Program-made: the position numbers and the translations under genes
Notes under the pieces: generated by a model
Seen by the model: only the letters and a program-made list of their open reading frames with translations
Told to the model about the DNA's origin: nothing
Databases searched by the model: none
Part shown: piece after piece, positions 18,355-28,400 of the stretch
How the letters are laid out: each line of letters begins with the position of its first letter
Position numbering within the stretch: position 1 is the first letter of the stretch
NCBI RefSeq assembly: GCF_002287075.1
Contig: NZ_NSKE01000005.1
Coordinates: 186,001 to 250,000, forward strand
Reading direction: 5' to 3'
DNA from: Fodinibius salipaludis
GTDB taxonomy: Bacteria > Bacteroidota > Rhodothermia > Balneolales > Balneolaceae
Length of the DNA stretch: 64,000 bases

Positions 18355-20416
18355 ATCACAAACATCGTATAAACACGGAACCGATCCCTTTGAATATATT
18401 GATAGCTCAAATCATGCGGACTTTGGTTGGTTCCGCAATGAGTCTGACGGTACCAGCCGGAAGATTGGTAGCTTTGACATTGAAATTCACTCAAAAATCA
18501 TCCGATATAATCCTGAGACGCTAAAATGGGATGAAACCCTGTATGAGTGTCAGGTAAGTTGGCTGCTGCCCGATAGTCGTACCCTTACGCAAAGCGAGCT
18601 GTTCATATTGGAGCCCGTGGACCTACTCTCGAAGAAAGCATTCCAGGTGCAGATCTTTAAACATTCCTATCAGTCGGCACGATTTAAGTCTGATGATGAG
18701 ATCCTCTTTTTTATGAGTTTTCTGTGTAACCGATGGCAGCCGCAGACGGTCTACGAATTCAATTATTACGGATTTATCGAACATCATGGGTATAAATTCT
18801 ATCTGACGCGCAATGCGTTAATCAATATTCCTAACGATCATCTTCGGGAGCCACAATATATTATCGCCCCCAATGCAGATTCCGGCCTGTTCCCCATGGT
18901 AGCTGCGGACACTACCTTCTATGTTAAACCCGGTCGAATTGAGCCCGCACCCCAACTGGATCTTAAACCTCCTGTTGATGGATTCTACACCGATGATGAG
19001 CATCACCTTTATACTGACCAAAACCTGCGATACTTCATTGATACCGTTCGGGATAAGTTTGGCGAACTCATAGCTGGACAGCAGCCTGAAAAACGAGCAG
19101 AGGGTCACCTCATTTTCTCCTATATGCTTTCGTTTCTATTCTTTGATGAAATCTATGACGTATTCAAGCATGTCGTCTTTCTCTATTTGTATGGTGATCC
19201 CTCGACCGGTAAGGGACAGCTATCACAGATTATGCTGAACTTCTTTGGCCAATCATTTACCGACGTTGATTCGAACCCCACCCTGAAATCGGCCGAAAAC
19301 AAGCTGGCCAACCACAGCAAGATACCGGTGATCATGGACGAGTTTGTGCCCGGTAAAGGCAAGATCACGCCACAGGTGTTTAACATGTGGTACGAGTTGA
19401 GACAACGTGGCGTTAGTGCAGCCCATGACCGCTCAAAGAATGCCTGGAGCCCCGTACGATCACAACTAATGTTTATCTCCAACTATAAACCCAGCGAAGA
19501 CCACTTTCGCTCACGGTGTATCATGATTGAATATGCCAAAGAAAAACGAGGCGACGTACAAAACCTCTGGTGGTTCGAGAACCATAAACGGGAGATGCAA
19601 CGGCTTTTTATTTCTCTACTGTACAAATTCAATGACTTTAACCGGACGCTGTTTAAAAGTGAACTACACTGGATCAAACGCCTGCTTACCGAAGCCGTAG
19701 AGGAAGAGCTTTCCAAACGAAGTGAAAAGGAAGGAACCCAATTTCAAATCAAAGACCGGCAGATCGAAAATATGGCGGCCCTTATTACAGTGGACCTGTT
19801 TGTTTGCCACCCAGGGGATGTTGAATTCGCTGAGTTTTTTACTCCCTCTATTGATAATAAAAGTAACCGGCACGTGTCCAGTGAGGAAGATTTAAACGAA
19901 CTTCAGGCTTTAATAAAAGAGAATCGCGTCAACTCGGAGATCTTTCGGTATAGCGTGGAATTTTTAGCTAATTCGGCCGAACGCGAGATTCAGCAAACTC
20001 CGCTGCAGCAATTCCTGTCCAGCCTCGAAATTATGAACGAAAATGGGGAACTCCCCAAACGCTACTATGGCTGGAATACCAAAGACGGACTAGTAATATA
20101 CTGGAGTGGCATTTGGGATGCCTACACCAACTATAACAAGGGACGCGACTATATCAGCCAAGATGTTATCCGGGAAGAGATAGAAGCGTTGGACCTGAAT
20201 GGAAAAGCAAAAACCAATTATTACAGTTACGAGGATCCGATTAAAGGTACCGTCAAAGAAAACAGGCATGGTTACCGCATACCCAGAAAGAACCTGACAC
20301 CTTCGTGGCTGCGGGCTTTTGGGAAACGGGAGGAGGCCAACTTGATGATGGAACGAAACTCTCAAGAAGCCACAGAATACGTTGTAGCGGAAGCCGAAAG
20401 TACAGCGCCTTTTTAA
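18302..20416 (+). CDS. Phage/plasmid replication helicase-primase-type ATPase
   Basis: A 704-residue protein. The N-terminal 230 residues are unassigned. The ATPase core begins near residue 290: a P-loop GDPSTGKG at 298-305 (Gly in place of the usual Ser/Thr after the lysine), then PVIMDEFVPGKGK as Walker B, and a sensor-like LMFISNYKPSEDHFRSRCIMIEY. This resembles the SF3/AAA+ helicase halves of phage primase-helicases and DUF927-like proteins. The C-terminus (about 560-704) may hold a winged helix. It lies directly before the iteron cluster, which supports a role in starting replication of the element. Confidence 0.8.
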   Translation: MSAEKQAILADYPDTESKSQTSYKHGTDPFEYIDSSNHADFGWFRNESDGTSRKIGSFDIEIHSKIIRYNPETLKWDETLYECQVSWLLPDSRTLTQSELFILEPVDLLSKKAFQVQIFKHSYQSARFKSDDEILFFMSFLCNRWQPQTVYEFNYYGFIEHHGYKFYLTRNALINIPNDHLREPQYIIAPNADSGLFPMVAADTTFYVKPGRIEPAPQLDLKPPVDGFYTDDEHHLYTDQNLRYFIDTVRDKFGELIAGQQPEKRAEGHLIFSYMLSFLFFDEIYDVFKHVVFLYLYGDPSTGKGQLSQIMLNFFGQSFTDVDSNPTLKSAENKLANHSKIPVIMDEFVPGKGKITPQVFNMWYELRQRGVSAAHDRSKNAWSPVRSQLMFISNYKPSEDHFRSRCIMIEYAKEKRGDVQNLWWFENHKREMQRLFISLLYKFNDFNRTLFKSELHWIKRLLTEAVEEELSKRSEKEGTQFQIKDRQIENMAALITVDLFVCHPGDVEFAEFFTPSIDNKSNRHVSSEEDLNELQALIKENRVNSEIFRYSVEFLANSAEREIQQTPLQQFLSSLEIMNENGELPKRYYGWNTKDGLVIYWSGIWDAYTNYNKGRDYISQDVIREEIEALDLNGKAKTNYYSYEDPIKGTVKENRHGYRIPRKNLTPSWLRAFGKREEANLMMERNSQEATEYVVAEAESTAPF

Positions 20417-20442
20417 CCAAAATAGCCCGAAATCTGAGACAT

Positions 20443-20677
20443 ACTAAGAAACTGAAATAACCATCTTATTTTCTTAGTAACTCAAATTTTGGGCTCTCCA
20501 ACATACTGTAAGTATATAATATATAGTTAGTTAGTAAATAATAATATAACTAAGAAATCCACTAAGAAACGACTAAGAAGTCTAAGATTGGTCTAAGATA
20601 TATAAGATGAATCTTAGCGGATTTCTTAGATACTTAACCATCAGTTTTTATTGTACTTAACACCACCCACTAAGAAA
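20443..20677. repeat. Iteron cluster, candidate replication origin
   Basis: The unit ACTAAGAAA or a one- or two-base variant occurs on the plus strand at 20443, 20549, 20561, 20572, 20581, 20592 and 20669, and inverted at 20470, 20611 (short) and 20622. The central units follow each other at 9-12 bases, about one helical turn. Between them lies a very AT-rich stretch (20512-20548, including repeated TTAGT and ATAAT). Such iteron-plus-AT layouts are typical of origins bound by an initiator, and the replication ATPase gene ends 27 bases before. No gene lies between 20417 and 20686. Confidence 0.7.
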
Positions 20678-20686
20678 ATAAGAAAG

Positions 20687-20977
20687 ATGATGTCTAATTT
20701 TGAAAATCCTGAAAACACCAACAATTCATCGACGGAAACCGGCTCCAACTATGAAGACTTTATGACCATCGGAGAAGCAATAAGCTATATGTGTGAGAAG
20801 CTGGGACGCATCTCCCGGACCACCTTTTACCGGTGCGGTTATCGCAAAATGATAACCGTGCGCAGTTATGGGCGGAATAAAAGTACCGGGCGTGAAGCCG
20901 TTAAGTTATGCCGAAAGTCAGAAGTAGATTATATCATTCAGACCATTCAGGAGAATCCCCATGGCGAAAACCTATAA
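20687..20977 (+). CDS. Small helix-turn-helix DNA-binding protein
   Basis: A 96-residue protein. After a flexible Asn/Ser-rich N-terminus comes a winged-helix segment of the excisionase/HTH-17 kind (MTIGEAISYMCEKLGRISRTTFYRCGYRKM) with a basic wing (GRNKSTGREAVKLCRKSEVDYII). It starts at the end of the iteron cluster (ATG 20687; ATG 20690 is equally possible), so it could bind the origin or regulate replication. Its last 17 bases overlap the ParB-like gene, so the two are co-expressed. Confidence 0.7.
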   Translation: MMSNFENPENTNNSSTETGSNYEDFMTIGEAISYMCEKLGRISRTTFYRCGYRKMITVRSYGRNKSTGREAVKLCRKSEVDYIIQTIQENPHGENL

Positions 20978-21521
20978 CCATGTAAATGAAATGCCGATTA
21001 ACCGCCCAAAAATAGTAAAACCATCTATATCAACTGAGTTTCTGGCAGCAAAAGTAGATGAAATCAATAGTCAGTACCATGATTACAACAAACTGCACCT
21101 CGCTGTAGATAAAACAGGCCAGTTACTGCAGATCAACTTTACAAATGACGAGGAAGTAGAAGGACCTCTCACAGATTGGCTCAATATGGAACAAGTTGGG
21201 ACATACCTTGAAAACTACCAGCGCATGTTCTGCCTGGATCCCAACCATATAGATCATTTTTTCGATATATCGGAAGCTACGGCTATTCTGCCTATTGACT
21301 GGCTTCGGCCTACGAGAAAGCGCCCGAAAGGAATTGCCAACGCTTTAATCTATATGCGCCAGGCTTATCAGGGGATAATACCTAGACGAAAACCTATTTC
21401 TGTTAGACTAAATAGAACAGAAATAGATCTTTTTGATATTATTGATGGAAATTCGACCTATATCGCAGCTAAACAGATTGGGATAAAGTCAATACCAATA
21501 ATTTTATCAGAATGTGATTGA
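20961..21521 (+). CDS. ParB/Srx-fold protein
   Basis: A 186-residue protein. The C-terminal part (about residues 145-186) shows the ParB N-terminal-like pattern: KPISVRLNRTEIDLFDIIDGNSTYIAAKQIGIKSIPIIL, corresponding to the 'DGnHRl.Aa..lG...vPv' signature, with Ser-Thr in place of the usual His-Arg. The first 140 residues are unassigned. ParB-fold proteins in phages and plasmids act in partition, as CTP/ATP-using regulators or as nucleases. Here it closes the replication module. No parA partner is visible, which argues against classical partition. Confidence 0.65.
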   Translation: MAKTYNHVNEMPINRPKIVKPSISTEFLAAKVDEINSQYHDYNKLHLAVDKTGQLLQINFTNDEEVEGPLTDWLNMEQVGTYLENYQRMFCLDPNHIDHFFDISEATAILPIDWLRPTRKRPKGIANALIYMRQAYQGIIPRRKPISVRLNRTEIDLFDIIDGNSTYIAAKQIGIKSIPIILSECD

Positions 21522-21603
21522 CCTGAAGAGATAAGTTAAAAAAATATCCCCAAAGCTTTACTTCCTATTAAATTCCAGTCTCTTTTCTATTTTTGCTTGT
21601 TCG

Positions 21604-21615
21604 GACTGCAGTCCT
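21604..21615. promoter_or_regulatory. Perfect 12-bp palindrome upstream of the restriction-modification gene
   Basis: GGACTGCAGTCC is a perfect palindrome 45 bases before the start codon at 21661. It may be an operator limiting expression of the R-M enzyme; no controller gene is visible next to it. Confidence 0.35.
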
Positions 21616-21660
21616 TAGAATGAGGTCAAATAAAAAAGTTGGTTTTTTAACTATTTACTG

Positions 21661-24600
21661 ATGCAGATAGAGACAATATCTCCAAGACGAGTCGTTGATA
21701 ATGCTTTCCTACAAGAGTCGATTACCGAGACGGAATTCGAAACATTTCGGCAGCGCCTGTTAAAACTATTGAACCAGGCTGATGATGCCGTTGAGGAAGG
21801 CGAATCCGAAGAACATCTGAAAAACCTGATCAAGCCCTTCTTCAGCAACACTAATTTTGAAGAAGACCACTATATCAACACCAAGGAGCGACAGGATCTG
21901 GCTATCCATAATGGCAAGACCCGAAAGTCGAATGTAGGTGTCATCATCGAGGCCAAGCGGCCATCCAATAAATCGGGAATGATTACCAGGGATGATCTAA
22001 ACCGTAAGGCGTTTCACGAATCGATCCTTTACTATCTCCGGGAACGCATCGATAACGGCAACGAAGATATCAAACACATTATCATTACCGATGTGTACAA
22101 TTGGTATATCTTTGACGCCCAGGATTTCGAGCGCCATTTCTACGAATCCAAAAAGCTTCAAAACTGGTATGAGGAGTGGAAACAGGGACAAAAAGTAAGT
22201 TCTCGTACCCAGTTTGTCTATGATCACCTCTCGGAATTTGTGGATGAGCTTGAGGCAAACATTACAGCAGCCGAATTAGACCTGAGCAATTATCGAAAAC
22301 TACTGGAAAAAGATGAGCTCAGCCGGGACGAGCAGAAGAAGTTGGTGCCGGTCTTTAAACTATTTACGCCTACGCACCTGCTCAAACAACCGTTTGCCAG
22401 CGACAGCAATGAGCTCAACAAGGCCTTTTACCGTGAACTACTCTATATCATGGGCCTGAAAGAATACAAAGAGAAAGGCACCCACTATATTACCCGGTTG
22501 GATGAGGAAAACCGCCAGCATGCTTCTCTCATTGAAAATACCATTACCCAGCTTAAAAGCCTGAACGTGATTTCGCGGCTCCCCAACCGATCAGAGTTTG
22601 GCGACGACGAAGAAGAACAGCTATTTAATGTCGCGATCCAGCTATTGATCACCTGGATTAACCGTATCCTGTTTTTGAAGCTGCTGGAATCCCAGCTCTT
22701 TAAATATCACCGGGAAGACGATCGGTTTCGGTTTTTAAGTCATCGCGACATTGACGAATATGATGGACTGAATAAGCTCTTCTTCCAGGTATTGGCCGTC
22801 CCCGTGGAAGATCGCTCCGAGCGCATCAATAAGCACTTTGGTCATATCCCCTACCTGAACAGCTCCCTGTTTGATGTGGCCGATATCGAGCAAGATACGA
22901 TTCGTATCTCGGAGCTGGAGGACGGACTACAGATGCCGGTGTATAATCGCAGTAAAATTCGCAACCGGGACGGGGAGCGCCTGAAAGGAGAAAAGCTGTC
23001 TGCTCTCGAGTACCTTTTGCGTTTTCTTGATGCTTATAACTTTAACACGGAAGGTACGGCTGAAGTCCAGAAAGAAGCCAAGACGCTTATTAACGCTTCG
23101 GTACTGGGACGCATCTTTGAAAAGATTAACGGTTATAAAGATGGTTCGTTCTTTACGCCCGGCTATATCACAGAGTACATGTGTCGGGAAACCATACGCC
23201 GGGCGGTGGTACAAAAGTTTAATGAAACCTACGGGAACTGGGACTGTGAGGACATTGATGATGTAGCCGCCAAGATATCCCGCCACGAAATCCCATACAA
23301 TAAGGCCAACGAGGTTGTTAATAGCATCACGATTTGTGATCCGGCCGTGGGATCGGGACACTTTTTGGTTTCGGCCTTGAATGAGTTGATAGCGATTAAA
23401 AGTGACCTCCGCATCTTTGTGGATGAGGATAACCACCGCATCCGCGATGTGGAGATCAGCGTGGACAATGATGAGCTCAGTATCTCGGTGGGACAAGATC
23501 CCTTTTTCGAATACCGGGTACATTCGAAGTGGAAGGAGAACGGGACTATTGAACGAACGGTTGGTCCCGACACCCAGCGCCTGCAAAAAGCCCTGTTCCG
23601 GGAAAAGAATATCCTCATTGAAAACTGTTTGTTCGGGGTGGATATCAATCCCAACTCGGTCAATATCTGCCGGCTGCGCCTGTGGATCGAGTTGCTTAAG
23701 CATGCGTATTACAAGGAAAGTACGGACTTCCAACAGCTCGAAGTACTGCCCAATATTGATATTAATATCAAGCAGGGTAACTCACTGGTAAGCCGTTTCG
23801 ACCTGGATGCAGACCTATCCCAAATTCTGGCCAACAACGATGACCTGACGATTGAAGACTACAAACAGGCCGTCCGAAGATATAAGGAAACCGGTGACCG
23901 GGAGAACAAACGAGCGCTGAAAGAGCAGATTAAAACAATAAAAGATAATTTTGAAGCTGGCCTAGAGGAACAACATGAAGTACGCCAAGAACTGAAGAAA
24001 CAGCGCGAAATTCTGATTAAGGAAGAGGCGAAGCTGGACCTGTTTGAAGGAGAAAAGAAGAGCAAAAAGGAGCAGAAGAAGATAACCAAGACCAAAAAGA
24101 AAATTGGCAAACTGGAAGAAGAGCTGGAAGAGCTCGAAAATGCCACCTTCTATGATCAGGCCTTTGAATGGCGCTTTGAATTTCCGGAGGTGCTGGATGA
24201 GGATGGCAACTTTACAGGTTTTGACGTACTAATAGCAAATCCTCCTTATGGTACTACCCTAACTTCTAATGAAAAGCAGTATCTGAAAAATAAGTTTTAT
24301 GCAGTGAAAGGTAACTATGACGTCTATTCTGCTTTTATTGAATTGGGACATATGATCGGCAAGGCTGATTCTTATACATCATATATCACACCTGTATCTT
24401 GGCTAACTGGTTCAAACTACAAATGGCTTAGAGAGCACCTTAAGGATGAACGTACTATAACACAAGCAATTATACTGCCATATGATGTATTTGAGGACGC
24501 ATACATTGATACTGGAATATACTTATTCCAAAATAAAAAACGAGATTCATATAACTCAGAAGTATTTGAGTTTCACCCAAGAGAAAAAATAAGCGATGAC

Positions 24601-25350
24601 GAATTAAATGAAATATCGTGGAAGATATTACCCTCAGATTATTGGGAAAATGAAGAGAAGTATGAGATTATATTTAAACCCACCTATTACGAAATCAAAA
24701 ACAAAGCATTAAAGGAATCCTCCCTATTAGAAGAAATTTGTGATACAACACGAGGTATTTTAGCAAATGATGGAGACGTATATGATACCAAAGGTAAAGA
24801 TAGAAAACGCTACTTTATTGGAGACTTATACAGGTATACTCTTAAAGAAGATTATAAATGGGTTAAATATGGAGATAATCTTAGAGAAAAGCCGGGTGAG
24901 TACTCTTACTTCAAAGGAGAGCGTATATTAATTCGTCGTCTAATAAGTCGACAGTTCAGAATGATGGGTACTCTTACAAAAAAAGAGTTTGTTAACAAAA
25001 AAGACATATATAATGTTTTGTTAATTGATGACTCTTTTAGAATTAAATATATCCTGTCGCTAATTAACAGCAGCTTCTTTTCATATTTAGTTGTAGGCGG
25101 ATCATCTTTGGCAAGTAAAGATGACTTCTCCCAATTAACATTAACTGATATTAGAACTCTCCCAATTAAAGAGACAAATAATAAAAATCAGAAAAAATTT
25201 GAGAAAAAGGTCGACCAAATCCTTACTGCCAAAGAAGAAAATCCCGAAGCCGATACCAGCGAACTGGAAGAAGAAATAGACCAGCTTGTGTATAAGCTTT
25301 ATGGGTTAAGTGAGGAGGAGATTGGGATAGTGGAAGAGAGTGTCGGATAA
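21661..25350 (+). CDS. Single-chain restriction-modification enzyme (nuclease plus Eco57I/type IIG-like DNA methyltransferase)
   Basis: A 1229-residue protein. The N-terminus has a PD-(D/E)XK pattern, Asp79 (KERQDLAI) and Glu97-x-Lys99 (VGVIIEAKRP), expected to cut DNA. The methyltransferase core has motif I DPAVGSGHF (560-568) and motif IV NPPY (860-863), the signature of adenine-N6 (gamma-class) enzymes. A coiled coil (about 740-820) lies between, and a target-recognition domain follows motif IV. This is the layout of type IIG/IIL enzymes that cut and methylate with one chain. BREX PglX is a similar-sized alternative, but no other BREX gene is near. The segment after motif IV is much more AT-rich than the rest, which suggests exchange of the recognition domain. 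Confidence 0.85.
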   Translation: MQIETISPRRVVDNAFLQESITETEFETFRQRLLKLLNQADDAVEEGESEEHLKNLIKPFFSNTNFEEDHYINTKERQDLAIHNGKTRKSNVGVIIEAKRPSNKSGMITRDDLNRKAFHESILYYLRERIDNGNEDIKHIIITDVYNWYIFDAQDFERHFYESKKLQNWYEEWKQGQKVSSRTQFVYDHLSEFVDELEANITAAELDLSNYRKLLEKDELSRDEQKKLVPVFKLFTPTHLLKQPFASDSNELNKAFYRELLYIMGLKEYKEKGTHYITRLDEENRQHASLIENTITQLKSLNVISRLPNRSEFGDDEEEQLFNVAIQLLITWINRILFLKLLESQLFKYHREDDRFRFLSHRDIDEYDGLNKLFFQVLAVPVEDRSERINKHFGHIPYLNSSLFDVADIEQDTIRISELEDGLQMPVYNRSKIRNRDGERLKGEKLSALEYLLRFLDAYNFNTEGTAEVQKEAKTLINASVLGRIFEKINGYKDGSFFTPGYITEYMCRETIRRAVVQKFNETYGNWDCEDIDDVAAKISRHEIPYNKANEVVNSITICDPAVGSGHFLVSALNELIAIKSDLRIFVDEDNHRIRDVEISVDNDELSISVGQDPFFEYRVHSKWKENGTIERTVGPDTQRLQKALFREKNILIENCLFGVDINPNSVNICRLRLWIELLKHAYYKESTDFQQLEVLPNIDINIKQGNSLVSRFDLDADLSQILANNDDLTIEDYKQAVRRYKETGDRENKRALKEQIKTIKDNFEAGLEEQHEVRQELKKQREILIKEEAKLDLFEGEKKSKKEQKKITKTKKKIGKLEEELEELENATFYDQAFEWRFEFPEVLDEDGNFTGFDVLIANPPYGTTLTSNEKQYLKNKFYAVKGNYDVYSAFIELGHMIGKADSYTSYITPVSWLTGSNYKWLREHLKDERTITQAIILPYDVFEDAYIDTGIYLFQNKKRDSYNSEVFEFHPREKISDDELNEISWKILPSDYWENEEKYEIIFKPTYYEIKNKALKESSLLEEICDTTRGILANDGDVYDTKGKDRKRYFIGDLYRYTLKEDYKWVKYGDNLREKPGEYSYFKGERILIRRLISRQFRMMGTLTKKEFVNKKDIYNVLLIDDSFRIKYILSLINSSFFSYLVVGGSSLASKDDFSQLTLTDIRTLPIKETNNKNQKKFEKKVDQILTAKEENPEADTSELEEEIDQLVYKLYGLSEEEIGIVEESVG

Positions 25351-25480
25351 ATTTTGTCAAATATATGAAATACAGCTTCAATTAAAGATAAAAAGAAATA
25401 AAGTATTTAATTAGTTTCTGAGCAATATGATGAGGTAGAGTTTCGATTTTCGAAAAATAATTTAAAATACCAAGAGATTT

Positions 25481-28400
25481 ATGGATCAGGAATCTACCAA
25501 AGAAATAGAAGAAGAAGATTTAGATGGGAAAGACAAGATTATTGCTTCATTTAAAAAATACTTTGTTGAAATTTTGTCTTGGTTTATTCACAAATTTGCC
25601 CAATACAAATACAACCTATTCGATAAGTCTAAGATTTTAGAGGCCGATCTCTTCGAAGATCTGACCCCCTACGATGAAATGGATGAAGAGGAGGCTGGCA
25701 AATATTTTGAAGCACTAGATTGGGCTCTTGCAAATGAGAAAGTTAGTAATATAGCTGTTACAGGCACTTATGGTTCAGGGAAAAGTAGCATTCTCAAGAG
25801 TTATGAGAAGCGACATCCTGAACATGATTATTTAAATATTTCACTAGCTTCATTTGATCCAGAAAACGTAAATAAAGGTAACAATGGAATTGCAAGTGAT
25901 GATAGTAGTGACGGAGAAGTCAATCCTAATAGGTTAATAGAACGGAGTATTCTCCAACAAATTTTCTACAAGGTTGAACCAAAAGTCATATCTGATTCAA
26001 GGTTTAAAAAAATATATTCAATCAATAACTGGAGGATATTCCTACTTTGTTGTTTAACAACTATTTGGCTTATCTCGGCAGTAATTTTATTTAAACCTGA
26101 CTTATTTAGCTTTATTCAGAACTGGGAAGAATTAGTTAATACTCGAGCATTTGTCTATTTATCTATTGCAGTTTTCTTAGCTGGATTTGGAGCATTCTTA
26201 TTTAAGTTATATAAACTATTTAACAGATTAAGCTTTAGTAAACTTAATCTTACCAAGGGAGAAATAGAACTTTCAGAAAAGATTGACTCATCTATCTTGA
26301 ATAAACATTTAGATGAGATTCTGTACTTTTTTGAAGTTACAGATTTTAACGTTGTTATTTTTGAAGATATAGATAGATATGAGGAGATAAATATATTTTC
26401 AAAGTTGAGAGAGCTGAATATCCTATTAAATAACTCGGACCAAGTAGATAGAGATATTAATTTTATCTATGCCCTAAGAGATGAAATGTTCGATGATGAG
26501 ACGGATAGGACCAAATTCTTTGATTTTATCATTCCAATCATACCAGTAATAAACTCTAATAACTCCAAAGAAAAGTTGTTGGAAAGAATCTCAGATGATT
26601 CAATATCTAGAAATCTTATATCTGACCTATCTTTATTTATTGACGATATGAGAATTCTCAAAAATATTTGCAACGAATTTGCAATTTATAAAGACAAGCT
26701 AGGCAAGGTCACTTTAGATAAAGATCAATTACTAGCAATCATAATTTATAAAAACCTCCATCCGGAAGACTTCTCAAACCTTCAGCAAGATGAAGGAATG
26801 GTTTATGATGCATTTCATAAAAGAAAGCAGGAAGCAATACGACAGCGTAAATCAAAAATCAAAAAAGCAATAAGTAGTAGAGAGAATGAGATCAAAGAGA
26901 TCAAAGATGAAAGAATTAAAAACTTAAAGGAACTGAGAAGTTTATATTTGGGACAGTTTTCAAATCGAATGGCTAACCAACAAGTATTTGGTCTTCAAGT
27001 AAATGGGAGCAAAAAACCTGTTCAAGAGGTCATAGATAATGAGGAACTATTTGAAGACATAAGAAATGGTGGCAAAATCCGCTACTATCATAACCGCAAC
27101 CGTTCTACCTCTTCAAATTATTCCTTTAAAGATATTGAAAACCTTATCGATCCTGATCGATCTTATTCGGAACGCAAAAAGTTAATCAAGAGCAAGAAAA
27201 GCAACAAAATTGAACAACTTAATTCAGAAATAGCAAGGCTGAAAAGAGATCTTGAAAAAGTTGAGTCACAACGACTTGAAGAACATTTGGAACATCTACC
27301 TAAGAAGGAAGCTTTAGGCAAAGGACTTGCTGAAAACGACTTTCTAGTGCTTCTTTTACGTAATGGGTATATAAATGAAGACTATGAAAATTATATCTCT
27401 TATTTCTATGAAGGTGCATTATCAATAAAGGATAAAAACTTTCTCCTGAGCGTTAAAAACCAAACAGGAGTACCATTTGATTATAGTCTTGACAAAATAG
27501 ATGAAATCATTGAGGATTTAAGGTCTAGGGAGCTTAGTCAAAGCGAAGTATTAAATTTTGACTTGTTAGTTTACCTTATTGAAAATAGCTCATCTTATAC
27601 TGAAAAATTAGACATTATATTGAAGCAACTGTCTAATGAAAAAAAGGAGTCGACAGACTTTATTGAAGCTTTTATTCAAGAAGAATATGATATACTACCT
27701 GAATTTATCAAACTATTATCCCATCAGTGGACTGGAATTTGGCACTTTATTGAGAATAGCGATAAGTATTCATTAAAAAAGAAAGAAGAGTATTTAGACC
27801 TGATAATTAAATATGCGAAAATAAATGATATCATTGAGATAAATGTGTACTCGAGTGGTGCATTAAAAACATTTATTTCTGAGAAGGATGACTTTATAGA
27901 ATATTATGAAAATGCTGAAGGTAGAAAACATATCAAGGAGGTTATAAAGGAACTTTCTGTAAAGTTCCAATACTTCAAAATACCAAGTAGCAGATCACAT
28001 CTTTTTAACTTTATCTATGAAAATGAATTGTATGAAATTAATGAACAGACAATTTCATCAATTGTTAAAAATCTAGATGGTTCAGATGAGTTATTAAATA
28101 GTTTAAATACTGCTAACTACTCGGTAATAAGAAAGTCCGAATGCGATAACTTAATCTCTTACATAGAGAAAAACATTAATATCTATGTTGAAAACATACT
28201 TTTGAAGAAAGACAAGTTTAAAGAGGAAGAGAAATATTTTATAGAGTTATTAAACAAGGAAGAAATATCAGAAGACCAGAAATGTAGTTTAATAAAAAAA
28301 CAGTCTGGACAAATAACAGATATTAAAACAGTACCATCCAACTTGTGGGAGTTTCTGGTTGCTGAATCTAAGTTAAAGGCTTCTTGGGAAAATTTAGCAA

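Noticed and set aside
20651-20686. Longer start (TTG 20651) for the winged-helix gene
   Set aside because: It would run through the last iteron; the ATG at 20687 follows directly after it.
22927-23733. 268-residue minus-strand frame inside the R-M gene
   Set aside because: The plus strand here carries methyltransferase motif I, so the opposite frame is a shadow.
21661-25350. BREX PglX as identity of the 1229-residue methyltransferase
   Set aside because: The N-terminal PD-(D/E)XK nuclease and the lack of brxA, brxB, brxC, pglZ or brxL nearby favour a single-chain restriction enzyme.
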